Part shown: piece after piece, positions 41,008-48,965 of the stretch | Numbering within the stretch: position 1 is the stretch's first letter | Layout of the letters: every line of letters begins with the position of its first letter | DNA from: RUG714 sp964623515 | GTDB taxonomy: Bacteria; Bacillota; Clostridia; Oscillospirales; Acutalibacteraceae | Length of the DNA stretch: 53,182 bases | Assembly (NCBI GenBank): GCA_964623515.1 | Contig: CAZURV010000012.1 | Location: 1 to 53,182 of the forward strand | Reading direction: 5' to 3' | Position numbers and translations under genes: made by a program | Notes under the pieces: model-generated | The model's input: the letters and a program-made list of their open reading frames with translations, nothing else | Databases searched by the model: none | Told to the model about the DNA's origin: nothing

Positions 41008-41342
41008 GCAACTGCATCTGTAAGCCGAGTTCTGTTATTTCAGGCGATTATCTGTCTAGACCGCAGATTGCTCTGTGGTTCAAGCCGTCTTTCAAAGCAT
41101 AGGCCGGGCAAGCCGCTTTAGCTGACGTTGCTCCGAATAGGGTTTACAGTAGATCATAGTTGCCTATGAAATAGGTGAGCTCTTACCTCGCCTTTCCACC
41201 CTTACCATCAAATGGCGGTATATTTCTGTTGCACTTTCCCGCGGGTCACCCCGGGCGGCCGTTAGCCGTTATTCTGCCCTGCGGAGCTCGGACTTTCCTC
41301 ATAAGCACACACGGTGCTTCCGCAATCGCCCGATGCAGTTGC
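41008..41342 (-). ncRNA. rnpB: RNase P RNA
   Basis: On the minus strand, P1 is formed by GCAACTGCATC (41342-41332) and GATGCAGTTGC (41018-41008). Conserved core blocks are GAGGAAAGTCCGAGCTCC, GTGCAACAGAAA, GGTAAGGGTGGAAAGGCG, GTAAACCC and AGAACTCGGCTTACAGA. The size of about 335 nt fits. This RNA matures the 5' ends of tRNAs. A plus-strand open frame at 41175-41450 is only an antisense shadow of it. No terminator lies between its 3' end and the LCP gene. Confidence 0.95.
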
Positions 41343-41349
41343 AGATTAT

Positions 41350-41378
41350 ATTATAGTTTAGAGTTCCTCTATTGTCAA
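41350..41378 (-). promoter_or_regulatory. Promoter of rnpB
   Basis: Minus strand: consensus TTGACA (41378-41373), 17 bases and consensus TATAAT (41355-41350). As expected for an abundant RNA, it is a perfect SigA promoter. Confidence 0.88.
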
Positions 41379-41382
41379 ATAC

Positions 41383-41410
41383 TTGATTATTTTTGTTTTT
41401 ATGATATACT
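41383..41410 (+). promoter_or_regulatory. Promoter of the ABC-F gene
   Basis: TTGATT (41383-41388), 16 bases and TATACT (41405-41410), divergent from the rnpB promoter in a shared 119-base gap. Confidence 0.55.
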
Positions 41411-41461
41411 CTTTAAGATATATTGCGAACAGAATAAAACAATCGGATAAGGGGATTATTT

Positions 41462-43072
41462 ATGATTTCAACGCATGAGGTAACTGTTCAGTTCGGCGGA
41501 AGAGAATTATTTAAGCACGTTAATATTACGTTTTCACCGGGTAACTGCTACGGGCTTATAGGCGCGAACGGTGCAGGTAAATCTACTTTTTTAAAAGTTT
41601 TAAGCGGTGAAATTGAGCCGGACAGCGGAGAGGTAAATATAACGCCGGGTGAAAGGCTTTCCGTGCTGAAGCAGGATCATTTTGCTTATGATGAATATAA
41701 TGCGGTTCAGACCGTTATAATGGGTAATCAGCGTCTTATAGACATTATGAGGAAAAAAGACGAGATTTACGCTAAAGAGGATTTTTCGGAAAAGGACGGA
41801 GAAATGGCGGCTGAACTCGAAGCAGAATTTGCGGAAATGGATGGCTGGAATGCGGAGAGCGATGCTGAATTTCTGCTCAATAAGCTTGGCATACCGGATG
41901 AATTTCATAATATGAAAATGAGTGAGCTGGCCAATGAGCAGAAAGTGAAAGTTCTGCTTGCACAGGCGCTTTTCGGTCAGCCCGACATACTTCTTCTCGA
42001 CGAACCCACGAACCATCTCGACCTTGCGGCCATCCGCTGGCTGGAGGGATTCCTCATGGACTTCCCGAATACGGTTATCGTAGTTTCGCATGACAGACAT
42101 TTTTTAAATACTGTGTGCACGCATATTGCCGATGTTGATTACGGAAAAATCACAATGTATACCGGCAACTACGATTTCTGGTATGATTATACGCAAATCC
42201 GTCAGCGTCAGATGCGAGAACAGAATAAAAAGAACGAGCAGAAAGCGGAAGAACTTAAAAAGTTCATTTCGCGTTTTGCGGCGAACGCTTCTAAATCAAG
42301 GCAGGCGACAAGCAGGAGGAAACAACTGGAAGCTCTTGAACTTTTGGATATGCCGGTGTCTTCAAGAAGATTTCCGTTCGTGCAGTTTAAGCCCGACCGC
42401 GAGGTAGGCAACGATTTGCTTGTGGTTGACGGATTGACTAAAACCATAGGCGGACGCAAGGTTCTTGATAACGTAAGCTTTGTTATAAATCCGCACGACA
42501 AGGTGGCATTTGTAGGAAGCGATGCGCTTGCGAAAACAACGCTGTTCAAAATTCTTGCCGGAGAGCTTGAACCGGACGATGGAACTTTCAAATGGGGCGT
42601 AACAACTTCACAATCCTATATGCCGAGCGACAATTCTGAATATTTTGACGGATGCGAGCTGAATCTTGTCGACTGGCTTCGTCAGTTTACCGATTTGTTC
42701 CTCGAAACCGATATCCGCGGCTGGCTTGGCAGAATGCTTTTTAACGGGGATGAGGTTTATAAAAAAGCGAAAGTTCTTTCAGGCGGGGAAAAAGTGCGGT
42801 GTATGCTGTGCAAACTTATGCTCAGCGGAGCAAATGTTTTGATTCTTGACGAGCCTACCAATCACCTGGATTTGGAGAGCATAACTGCACTGAATAACGG
42901 ATTGATAAATTACGGTGAAACGGTACTCTTTTCTTCACACGATCATCAGTTTATTCAGACTGTTGCGAACAGGATAATCAATATAGAAGACGGTCATATA
43001 GATGATCATCTTTGTACGTATGACGATTATCTTGAACAGCTCGGAGAAGATAAACTTAAACATATAAGATAA
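41462..43072 (+). CDS. ABC-F family ATPase (YkpA/YbiT-like translation factor)
   Basis: 536 residues: two ABC ATPase domains with no membrane segments, joined by a basic P-site-interaction linker (KKNEQKAEELKKFISRFAANASKSRQATSRRKQLE, around 245-285). The first domain has Walker A GANGAGKST and Walker B ILLLDEPTNHLDLAAIRWLE. The second has the degenerate Walker A GSDALAKTT, which matches the AKTT form of the YkpA/YbiT branch, and ILDEPTNHLDLESI. ABC-F proteins of this branch act on stalled ribosomes rather than transport. A role in antibiotic resistance is possible but is less usual for this branch. Confidence 0.92.
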   Translation: MISTHEVTVQFGGRELFKHVNITFSPGNCYGLIGANGAGKSTFLKVLSGEIEPDSGEVNITPGERLSVLKQDHFAYDEYNAVQTVIMGNQRLIDIMRKKDEIYAKEDFSEKDGEMAAELEAEFAEMDGWNAESDAEFLLNKLGIPDEFHNMKMSELANEQKVKVLLAQALFGQPDILLLDEPTNHLDLAAIRWLEGFLMDFPNTVIVVSHDRHFLNTVCTHIADVDYGKITMYTGNYDFWYDYTQIRQRQMREQNKKNEQKAEELKKFISRFAANASKSRQATSRRKQLEALELLDMPVSSRRFPFVQFKPDREVGNDLLVVDGLTKTIGGRKVLDNVSFVINPHDKVAFVGSDALAKTTLFKILAGELEPDDGTFKWGVTTSQSYMPSDNSEYFDGCELNLVDWLRQFTDLFLETDIRGWLGRMLFNGDEVYKKAKVLSGGEKVRCMLCKLMLSGANVLILDEPTNHLDLESITALNNGLINYGETVLFSSHDHQFIQTVANRIINIEDGHIDDHLCTYDDYLEQLGEDKLKHIR

Positions 43073-43097
43073 ACGGAAATGTTTTCGGGGTTGTAAA

Positions 43098-44063
43098 ATG
43101 TGGTTTTTATTTGCGTTGATTGCAACGCTGGGCTGGGGGTGCGCCGATCTTTTTTATAAAAAAGGAACAGACGAAAATGATGCGCAGAGCCATTTGAAAA
43201 CGGCTGTCTGGGTAGGGCTTGTAATGGGTGTTTGTGCGCTGGCGCTGATTCCTTTTGCCGAAACCGAATTCAGTGTGTCGTCGTTCTTTCTGTCAATTGC
43301 TAAATATGCGCCTGCTTCGCTTTCGTATATCATTTCCATGGTGATAGGATATGCGGGAATGCGATATCTTGAAATATCGATAATTTCACCGGTGCAGAAT
43401 GCTTCGGGAGCTTTGAGTTCCGCCGCTATGATTATATACTTCCTTGTTATCGGAAAGATTACAGATATTGCGGAGGAATTCGGCATTCTCGATATTCTCG
43501 GCACGGGAATCATTGTTGCAGGCGTTATTGCACTTGCGGTTGTCGAGAAGAAAATCAGCGACAGAGAACTTGCTTTGAGCGGAGAAAAAGTTGATAAAAA
43601 ATATAAGTTCGGTGCACTTGCATTGATTTTTCCGCTTCTTTACTGCCTGTTTGATACAATCGGAACCGCGGCGGACGGCATTATTCTTGATGAAGGTACA
43701 GGACCGGGATTTGGAGAAATAGATGTTGTTATTCTTTACGGACTTACTTTTTTAGTTGCGGGAGTCATATGCTGGATTTATATGTTCATTCGAAATAAAA
43801 AACCTTATAATCCTTTTAAAGACGGAATGAAAGGCGTTGCCGCAGGATGTGAGGAGTTCGGACAGATATTTTATGTTTATGCTATGGCAAGAAATCCGGT
43901 GCTTGCAGCGCCGATGATTGCGTGCTATTGTATCATATCCGTTATCCTCGGCAGAATTTTTTTGCACGAAAAACTAAAAAAGAGTCAGTATGTATGTGTT
44001 ATATCCGTTATTATCGGTATAGTCATGCTTGGAATTTCGGAGGGACTTGAGAGCGCCGACTAA
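43098..44063 (+). CDS. EamA/DMT-superfamily transporter
   Basis: 321 residues, ten hydrophobic segments in two EamA-like halves, starting WFLFALIATLGWGCADLFYKKG. The second half ends APMIACYCIISVILGRIFLHEKLKKSQYVCVISVIIGIVMLGISEG, the usual EamA closing block. These carriers export amino acids or other small metabolites; the substrate is not predictable. It starts 25 bases after the ABC-F gene and ends in a strong terminator, so the two may be co-transcribed. Confidence 0.88.
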   Translation: MWFLFALIATLGWGCADLFYKKGTDENDAQSHLKTAVWVGLVMGVCALALIPFAETEFSVSSFFLSIAKYAPASLSYIISMVIGYAGMRYLEISIISPVQNASGALSSAAMIIYFLVIGKITDIAEEFGILDILGTGIIVAGVIALAVVEKKISDRELALSGEKVDKKYKFGALALIFPLLYCLFDTIGTAADGIILDEGTGPGFGEIDVVILYGLTFLVAGVICWIYMFIRNKKPYNPFKDGMKGVAAGCEEFGQIFYVYAMARNPVLAAPMIACYCIISVILGRIFLHEKLKKSQYVCVISVIIGIVMLGISEGLESAD

Positions 44064-44082
44064 CAAGAACGTGTAAAATCAG

Positions 44083-44120
44083 GCACACAGTGGAAATCGG
44101 ATTCACTGTGTGCTTTTTTT
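44083..44120 (+). terminator. Terminator of the ABC-F/DMT transporter genes
   Basis: GCACACAGTG and CACTGTGTGC are fully complementary around an 11-base loop and are followed by seven T. Confidence 0.92.
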
Positions 44121-44170
44121 CATTGGCGCAGTGCTCCGTTAAGCGGGCTTGCGAACGATTGCAACCTGCG

Positions 44171-44279
44171 CAGGGAGCGTTCGCTCCTCAGGATTTCAGC
44201 GGGAGATTATCACTCTCACTGAAATTCTGAAATGTCCCCCGCCGTTTAAGAGGCGGGGGACATCGGAGAACAGGTTATA
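44171..44279 (-). repeat. Three-hairpin repeat element, copy 2 (inverted relative to copy 1)
   Basis: Hairpins are (iii) GGAGCG-TT-CGCTCC (44174-44187), (ii) TTTCAGCGGGAG / CTCTCACTGAAA (44195-44225) and (i) GTCCCCCGCC / GGCGGGGGAC, a perfect 10-bp stem (44234-44261). It occupies the gap between two convergent genes. No open frame. Confidence 0.78.
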
Positions 44280-44295
44280 TATATGAATCTTGTGT

Positions 44296-45135
44296 TTATT
44301 TTCCATCGCTTTCTTTGCGGATTAGAGCGGCATAGATTTTGCTCTTTTTAATTCCGCTGATTTTAGCGGCTTCTTTCGCGCTTTCGTTAAGTGATTTTCC
44401 GCTTTTCATAAGCTCTTGTGCGGCGGCACATGCTTGTTCCATTGTATGCTGCGTTTGTTCGGGAGGTTTTCCTTCAATGACAAGCACAATTTCGCCTTTC
44501 AGAGGATTGCCGGAGTATTCTTCTGTGGCGCTTTTTAAGTCCGTCCTGATAACTTCTTCGTAAATTTTTGTTATTTCCCGTACGATTGCAATTTTTCTGT
44601 TTCCCAAAGTTTTATAAAGATCCGAGAGCGTGTTTGAAAGTTTATGCGGCGCTTCGTAAAACGTCATCGTTCGGAATTCATTTTTTATGCTTTCAAGATG
44701 TGCCTTGCGTTCTTTTTTATTCATCGGCAGAAAACCTTCAAACGTGAATCTGCCGCACGGAATTCCACTGATTGCAGCTGCGCTTGTGAATGCACACGGA
44801 CCGGGTACACAGACAGTTTGAATTTTCATATTATGGCAAATTTCAACAAGATTTTCACCCGGATCTGAAATTACCGGCATCCCTGCGTCTGTAACAAGCG
44901 CACAGTTTTCGCCGCCTGCAATTCTTTCTGCTATTTCCTTTCCTCTTTCGTATGCATTGTGTTTATGGTAACTGATTAAAGGTTTTTTTATGTTAAAATG
45001 ATTCAGAAGATGAAGTGTAACCCGCGTATCTTCCGCGGCAATAAAATCAACATTTTTCAGCGTTTCTGCCGCACGCGGGGAAAAATCGCCGAGATTTCCG
45101 ATTGGTGTTCCGACAATAAAAAGTTTCCCGCTCAT
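44296..45135 (-). CDS. rsmI: 16S rRNA (cytidine1402-2'-O)-methyltransferase
   Basis: 279 residues from ATG 45135, which overlaps the stop of the upstream methyltransferase gene (ATGA) and follows GGAGACGG; a frame from 45210 would overlap that gene needlessly. LFIVGTPIGNLGDFSPRAAETL, DFIAAEDTRVTLHLLNHFNIKKPLISYHKHNAYERG and LVTDAGMPVISDPGENLV are diagnostic of RsmI, a SAM enzyme of the tetrapyrrole-methylase fold. It methylates the ribosomal P-site region. Next to trmN6 it forms the common Firmicutes yabB-yraL pair. Confidence 0.96.
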   Translation of the reverse strand: MSGKLFIVGTPIGNLGDFSPRAAETLKNVDFIAAEDTRVTLHLLNHFNIKKPLISYHKHNAYERGKEIAERIAGGENCALVTDAGMPVISDPGENLVEICHNMKIQTVCVPGPCAFTSAAAISGIPCGRFTFEGFLPMNKKERKAHLESIKNEFRTMTFYEAPHKLSNTLSDLYKTLGNRKIAIVREITKIYEEVIRTDLKSATEEYSGNPLKGEIVLVIEGKPPEQTQHTMEQACAAAQELMKSGKSLNESAKEAAKISGIKKSKIYAALIRKESDGK

Positions 45136-45875
45136 TTTGTTCCGTCTCCGTAATCTTTGTATATTTCTTTCATTTCTCTGCTCAGTGTGCCGTCCCTTTC
45201 CGCAATGCATAGTTCCGGCAAAACCCGCAGTCCTTTATTCCCGCCTTTTCTTCCTTCTGCAAGCACGAGAAATGGTTCTTTATCAAGGCTGTAAGCAACA
45301 AATCTTATCCGTTTCGGCTCTATTTTGTACTGCCGCATAGCGTCGGTAATATCTGCAAGGCGTTCCGGGCGCATACAGATGCACAGTCGTCCTCCGAATT
45401 TTAACAGCTTATCCGCACATTTGCACACGTCGTATATACTGCACATAAGCTCATGACGCGCGATTTTCTGGCTTTGATCCGAGTTTTCAATTCCGGTATG
45501 GATGGGTTTATACGGCGGATTCATCGTTACCAGTGAATAGGAATAAAGATCTATTTCTTCATTCTCTATTTCTCGCAAATCACAGCGGAAAAGCTTGATT
45601 TTTTTGTATTTTTCGTCCTGCCCGGCTGTTTTTCGGATGAGTGCAACGGCATTCGGTTGGATTTCCGCGCAGTGAATTGTTCCCGGCTTGCCGTTGCGCA
45701 ACCACAAAAACGGTATGATTCCACATCCCGTCCCGAGATCCATTGCTTTATCCGAATAACCCGGAGAGGCAAAATCAGCCAAAAGTATTGCGTCCGTGCC
45801 GAAACGGTGCTGTTTTGAGGTGAATATGCTGATTCCGGCGCCTATAGATTCTATTTTTATATCTTCATTCATCAT
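45132..45875 (-). CDS. TrmN6-like tRNA (adenine37-N6)-methyltransferase (YabB family)
   Basis: 247 residues; two ATGs in a row (45875 and 45872) are possible starts. Class I SAM fold with MDLGTGCGIIPFLWL and the N6-adenine motif NPPY in VTMNPPYKP. The opening IESIGAGISIFTSKQHRFGTDAILLADF is typical of the YabB/TrmN6 family, which methylates A37 next to the anticodon. It overlaps rsmI by four bases, so the two are translated together. Confidence 0.9.
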   Translation of the reverse strand: MMNEDIKIESIGAGISIFTSKQHRFGTDAILLADFASPGYSDKAMDLGTGCGIIPFLWLRNGKPGTIHCAEIQPNAVALIRKTAGQDEKYKKIKLFRCDLREIENEEIDLYSYSLVTMNPPYKPIHTGIENSDQSQKIARHELMCSIYDVCKCADKLLKFGGRLCICMRPERLADITDAMRQYKIEPKRIRFVAYSLDKEPFLVLAEGRKGGNKGLRVLPELCIAERDGTLSREMKEIYKDYGDGTK

Positions 45876-45979
45876 ACTGCAACAATTATACTATACTATT
45901 TTATCAAATTAAAGGTTTATTTTTTCAAAAGAATGTGATAGAATAAAATGAATATATGGAAATGCCGGGAGGCTGATTT

Positions 45980-46738
45980 ATGACTGATGATATTTTTGTT
46001 AGGAGAAAATCTGTCAGGAATTACAGCGCACAGAAATTTTCAGACGCTTTGAAGGCCGAAATAGCGGACGTTATAAAATCGCTCCGTCCAATGTTTGACG
46101 ATGCTTCGACTTATTTTAAACTTGTGCCGGAAGACCTTGTTCGAAACGAACTTTCCGGGAGCCTTGTGTCCGCGCCTTACTATATAATAATATCTTCCGA
46201 TGCGGGAGACGGTGTTCTTGAAAATGCGGGATTTATGGCGGAGCAGCTCGTGCTTGAACTTACGGATAGGGGTATAGGAACCTGCTATTGCGGAATGGCA
46301 AAAGCGAAAAAGAGTTCTTCAATAAGTGGGGAATACGGCATTACAGTTGCGCTTGGATATCCTGCAGAAAAAGAAAAATTCAGAAACAGCGAAAGTGATT
46401 TTAAGCGGAAAGACATAAATAAGATACTTATCGGAGATAAGGAAAATGACTTTTTCTTTCCTTATATCAGGGCGGCGAGGCTTGCTCCCAGCGCAGTTAA
46501 CAAACAGCCTGTGGTTTACGAAATGAATACGGATTCCGTTGATATTTACCGCAAAAAAAATGCCCTTGCATATATGGAACGTATGCAAAAGATTGATTCG
46601 GGTATTGCAGCGGCGCATATTTATTGCCTTGCAAAAATCAGGGGAATGACTGTTGATTTTTACAAAAAAGGCACAGATTTAAGAGAAAAATTGATTTATG
46701 TAATCAGCTTAAATATTGTGGAGGAAAAATATGAATAA
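45980..46738 (+). CDS. Nitroreductase-family flavoprotein
   Basis: 252 residues, starting DIFVRRKSVRNYSAQKFSDALKAEI, the RRSxRxF-type FMN-phosphate motif of nitroreductases. The second half has AARLAPSAVNKQPVVYEM, another FMN-contact block. The family reduces nitro groups, quinones or flavins with NAD(P)H. The middle (YYIIISSDAGDGVLENAGFMAEQLVLELTDRGIGTCYCGM) is also typical. GGGAGG precedes the ATG. Its end overlaps the next gene by eight bases, so it is coupled to a lipoprotein, an uncommon neighbour for this family. Confidence 0.88.
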   Translation: MTDDIFVRRKSVRNYSAQKFSDALKAEIADVIKSLRPMFDDASTYFKLVPEDLVRNELSGSLVSAPYYIIISSDAGDGVLENAGFMAEQLVLELTDRGIGTCYCGMAKAKKSSSISGEYGITVALGYPAEKEKFRNSESDFKRKDINKILIGDKENDFFFPYIRAARLAPSAVNKQPVVYEMNTDSVDIYRKKNALAYMERMQKIDSGIAAAHIYCLAKIRGMTVDFYKKGTDLREKLIYVISLNIVEEKYE

Positions 46739-48548
46739 AGTTTATTTAAAAATGGTGTCAGCCGTTTTGGCGGCAGTGATGATATTCTCCCTTTCAGCCT
46801 GTGGGAACACCGAGAAAAAGCTCGATCTCTCAGCGCTTCCGCTGGTTTATGCTTCCGAAAGCAAAGGTCTGATGATGATAAAAGATGGCGAAACGAAGTC
46901 TTCGCTTATAACTGAAAATTATCACAAAACGCTCAGCAACAGCAGAGTGCAGGCGGCGGCAAACGGAAAGCTTTATTTTATCGAATCGGAAAATAAAAAC
47001 TCATTCGTAGGCAATTTGTGTGAATATGACGTAAACAACGGTAAAAAATCCGTCCTTCATTCAAATGTTTACAGTTTTGCTTTGAATTCTGACGCTTCCT
47101 GCATAATGATTATGGAGGGCACGGGAAAGCTTATAAAATATGATAAGAAATCAGAAAAGAAGAACTCGTATAAAGCGGTTGAAGCGTCTGATACGCGGAG
47201 CATCGTTAAAGTTTCCGAAGACGGTAAGTATGTACTTTATACAAAAAATATAGCTACTACGGCAAACAGACTCTTTATTTCCAAAACGGATTATGCACCG
47301 TCGGAAACAACCGAAAAATGGAATAATAAGCAGATTCTTGCTAATAAGGATATAAATACTGCGCCTGTTGCTTTGGCGGACGGCAATAATGAATTTATCG
47401 GTGCAAGCAGTGATCTTTCCGTTGTTTATTATTTGATACGCGGCAATGCCGATTCAGAAAAAGAAGACGCGGAGCAACAGATAATTCATATGTTCAGCGA
47501 CTATAAAACGGACATAAAGGTTTATGACGGCGAAGCGACCCCTTATTTTCTGGACGGCAAGAATCAGCTCTTTTTCAGTTCTTCCGTAACGGGAAGTCTG
47601 AAAGTAACGGACATCGTTACTGATTCAAGCGCTTCCGCGGACGCTAAGCTGAAAAAGCCCTCGACTAAAGACGAAGAGGCTACGGCGAAGTACGAGGCAA
47701 AACTGAAAAGAGATAATATGAGGCAGAAAATCAAAAATTATCTCAATAACATAAACGTTACCGAGTTCTATAAGATAGGCAAGGGAATGAGCGAACCCGA
47801 AAAACTGTTTACGCTTTCGGGACAGCTTACGATGAAAGGCATAGACGCTGAAACAGGCGCTGTATTTTACGGTGCAACGCTTTATCATTTCGATAAAGCT
47901 GAAAAAACCGATATAAACAAAGTTAAAATAGCCTATCAGCTTTTTGATGAGATAAAGAGCCGAGATTTTATCTGTGTGGGCACAGGCGGCGTGTATACTT
48001 TGCAGTCAGGCAAAGAGGATTCTGTTTATAACAGTGCGGATTGTTTTGTGGATACCGAAAACAAGCGTGTAAGCGTAATTATGGATTTTGATTACACAAC
48101 AGAGAAGAAGGGTACGCTCTATACTGCCAAATACAGCGAAAAAGGATTCGAAACTCCGGTTAAAGTCAGTGAAGAGGCAGTTGAGACCGCCCATTTCAAC
48201 GTTGCGGACGGAACAAATTATTTCGTCAACAAGGATAATGCTCTTGTGAAAGATAACGCAAAGTCCGTTGTTCTGAAAAATTATTATAAGAAAACGGCGA
48301 ATCCGGAATGCCCCGTTGTGCTGGCAGGAAGTGAAAAAGAGAATAAGGCGTATGTTATAACAAACGGAAAAGCTGTTGAGCTTGGCAGTTTTTATGCTTT
48401 GAAAGACGCGGTTTCAAAGGGAGACACGTTTGCATTTTATACTGCGTACAATTCTGAAAAAGCGATTTGTTCCGTATCGTTCTGGAACGGTTCTTCGGCC
48501 GTTAAACTCGGGAACGATATAACGGAGGTTATAAGTTTTGTTAAATGA
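46731..48548 (+). CDS. Large putative lipoprotein, probable beta-propeller-like
   Basis: 605 residues from ATG 46731, with GTGGAGGAAAAAT upstream. The signal peptide MNKVYLKMVSAVLAAVMIFSLSACGN has a lipobox with C24. The mature protein has repeated beta-strand stretches (LYFIESENKNSFVGNLCEYDVNNGKKSVLHSNVYSFALNSDASCIMIME, KVSEDGKYVLYTKN, DGKNQLFFSSSV), like TolB/DUF5050 beta-propellers. A charged helical segment at about 305-345 interrupts them. It is likely anchored on the outer membrane face as a sensor or binding protein. I cannot name its ligand. Confidence 0.72.
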   Translation: MNKVYLKMVSAVLAAVMIFSLSACGNTEKKLDLSALPLVYASESKGLMMIKDGETKSSLITENYHKTLSNSRVQAAANGKLYFIESENKNSFVGNLCEYDVNNGKKSVLHSNVYSFALNSDASCIMIMEGTGKLIKYDKKSEKKNSYKAVEASDTRSIVKVSEDGKYVLYTKNIATTANRLFISKTDYAPSETTEKWNNKQILANKDINTAPVALADGNNEFIGASSDLSVVYYLIRGNADSEKEDAEQQIIHMFSDYKTDIKVYDGEATPYFLDGKNQLFFSSSVTGSLKVTDIVTDSSASADAKLKKPSTKDEEATAKYEAKLKRDNMRQKIKNYLNNINVTEFYKIGKGMSEPEKLFTLSGQLTMKGIDAETGAVFYGATLYHFDKAEKTDINKVKIAYQLFDEIKSRDFICVGTGGVYTLQSGKEDSVYNSADCFVDTENKRVSVIMDFDYTTEKKGTLYTAKYSEKGFETPVKVSEEAVETAHFNVADGTNYFVNKDNALVKDNAKSVVLKNYYKKTANPECPVVLAGSEKENKAYVITNGKAVELGSFYALKDAVSKGDTFAFYTAYNSEKAICSVSFWNGSSAVKLGNDITEVISFVK

Positions 48549-48965
48549 TACTTTGCTTGCAAAACCTTTTCATCTCGTTGTATTTTACCTGTGCTTTTGT
48601 GAACAATCCTGATTGTGGTTATCGTTTCCGGAGGGCGGAGCACTGCCTTTGCCGTTCGGGAAATGCAAAGGAATCCTGTCGAAAGGGTTCCTTTTCATTT
48701 TTGTGTTTGTTTTTTGATTGTGAGCGCATTTTCGGGGGGAGTAAAAAATTCAATTTATAGGAGCAAAAGGGAATGAAAAGTACGGTTTTCGTGGCCGTTT
48801 TCCTCTTTTAATAATTGTCAGATTACACAATTTTTTAATTTTAAATTGAGCATATTAACTGAATTTAAAATAGGAGTATTTAAACCGTTGTGTTAAGATA
48901 AAGATTATGTTATAATAATTCTAAATATAAGCGTTATCTTATAATTTAACAGGAGGGTTGCGCAA
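48549..48965. other. Intergenic region with terminator, repeat fragments and promoter
   Basis: No gene supported. A terminator, AAAGGAATCC-TGTCGAAA-GGGTTCCTTT, lies at about 48668-48696. The stretch 48552-48578 resembles the right end of the MITE-like element (CAAAACCTTTT.ATCT), and 48578-48605 resembles the start of the 184-bp repeat (TGTATTTTAC, TTTTGTGAA). A promoter for the dockerin gene is given separately. Confidence 0.5.
48888..48916 (+). promoter_or_regulatory. Candidate promoter of the dockerin/FIVAR protein gene
   Basis: TTGTGT (48888-48893), 17 bases and TATAAT (48911-48916), 50 bases before the start codon. Confidence 0.6.

Noticed and set aside
41175..41450. Plus-strand open frame of 91 codons
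   Set aside because: It is antisense to RNase P RNA and its promoter; open only because of base composition.
48773..48811. 12-codon frame MKSTVFVAVFLF behind AGGAGCAAAAGGGA
   Set aside because: It lies upstream of the best promoter for the dockerin gene, so it cannot be its leader peptide; too short to support.
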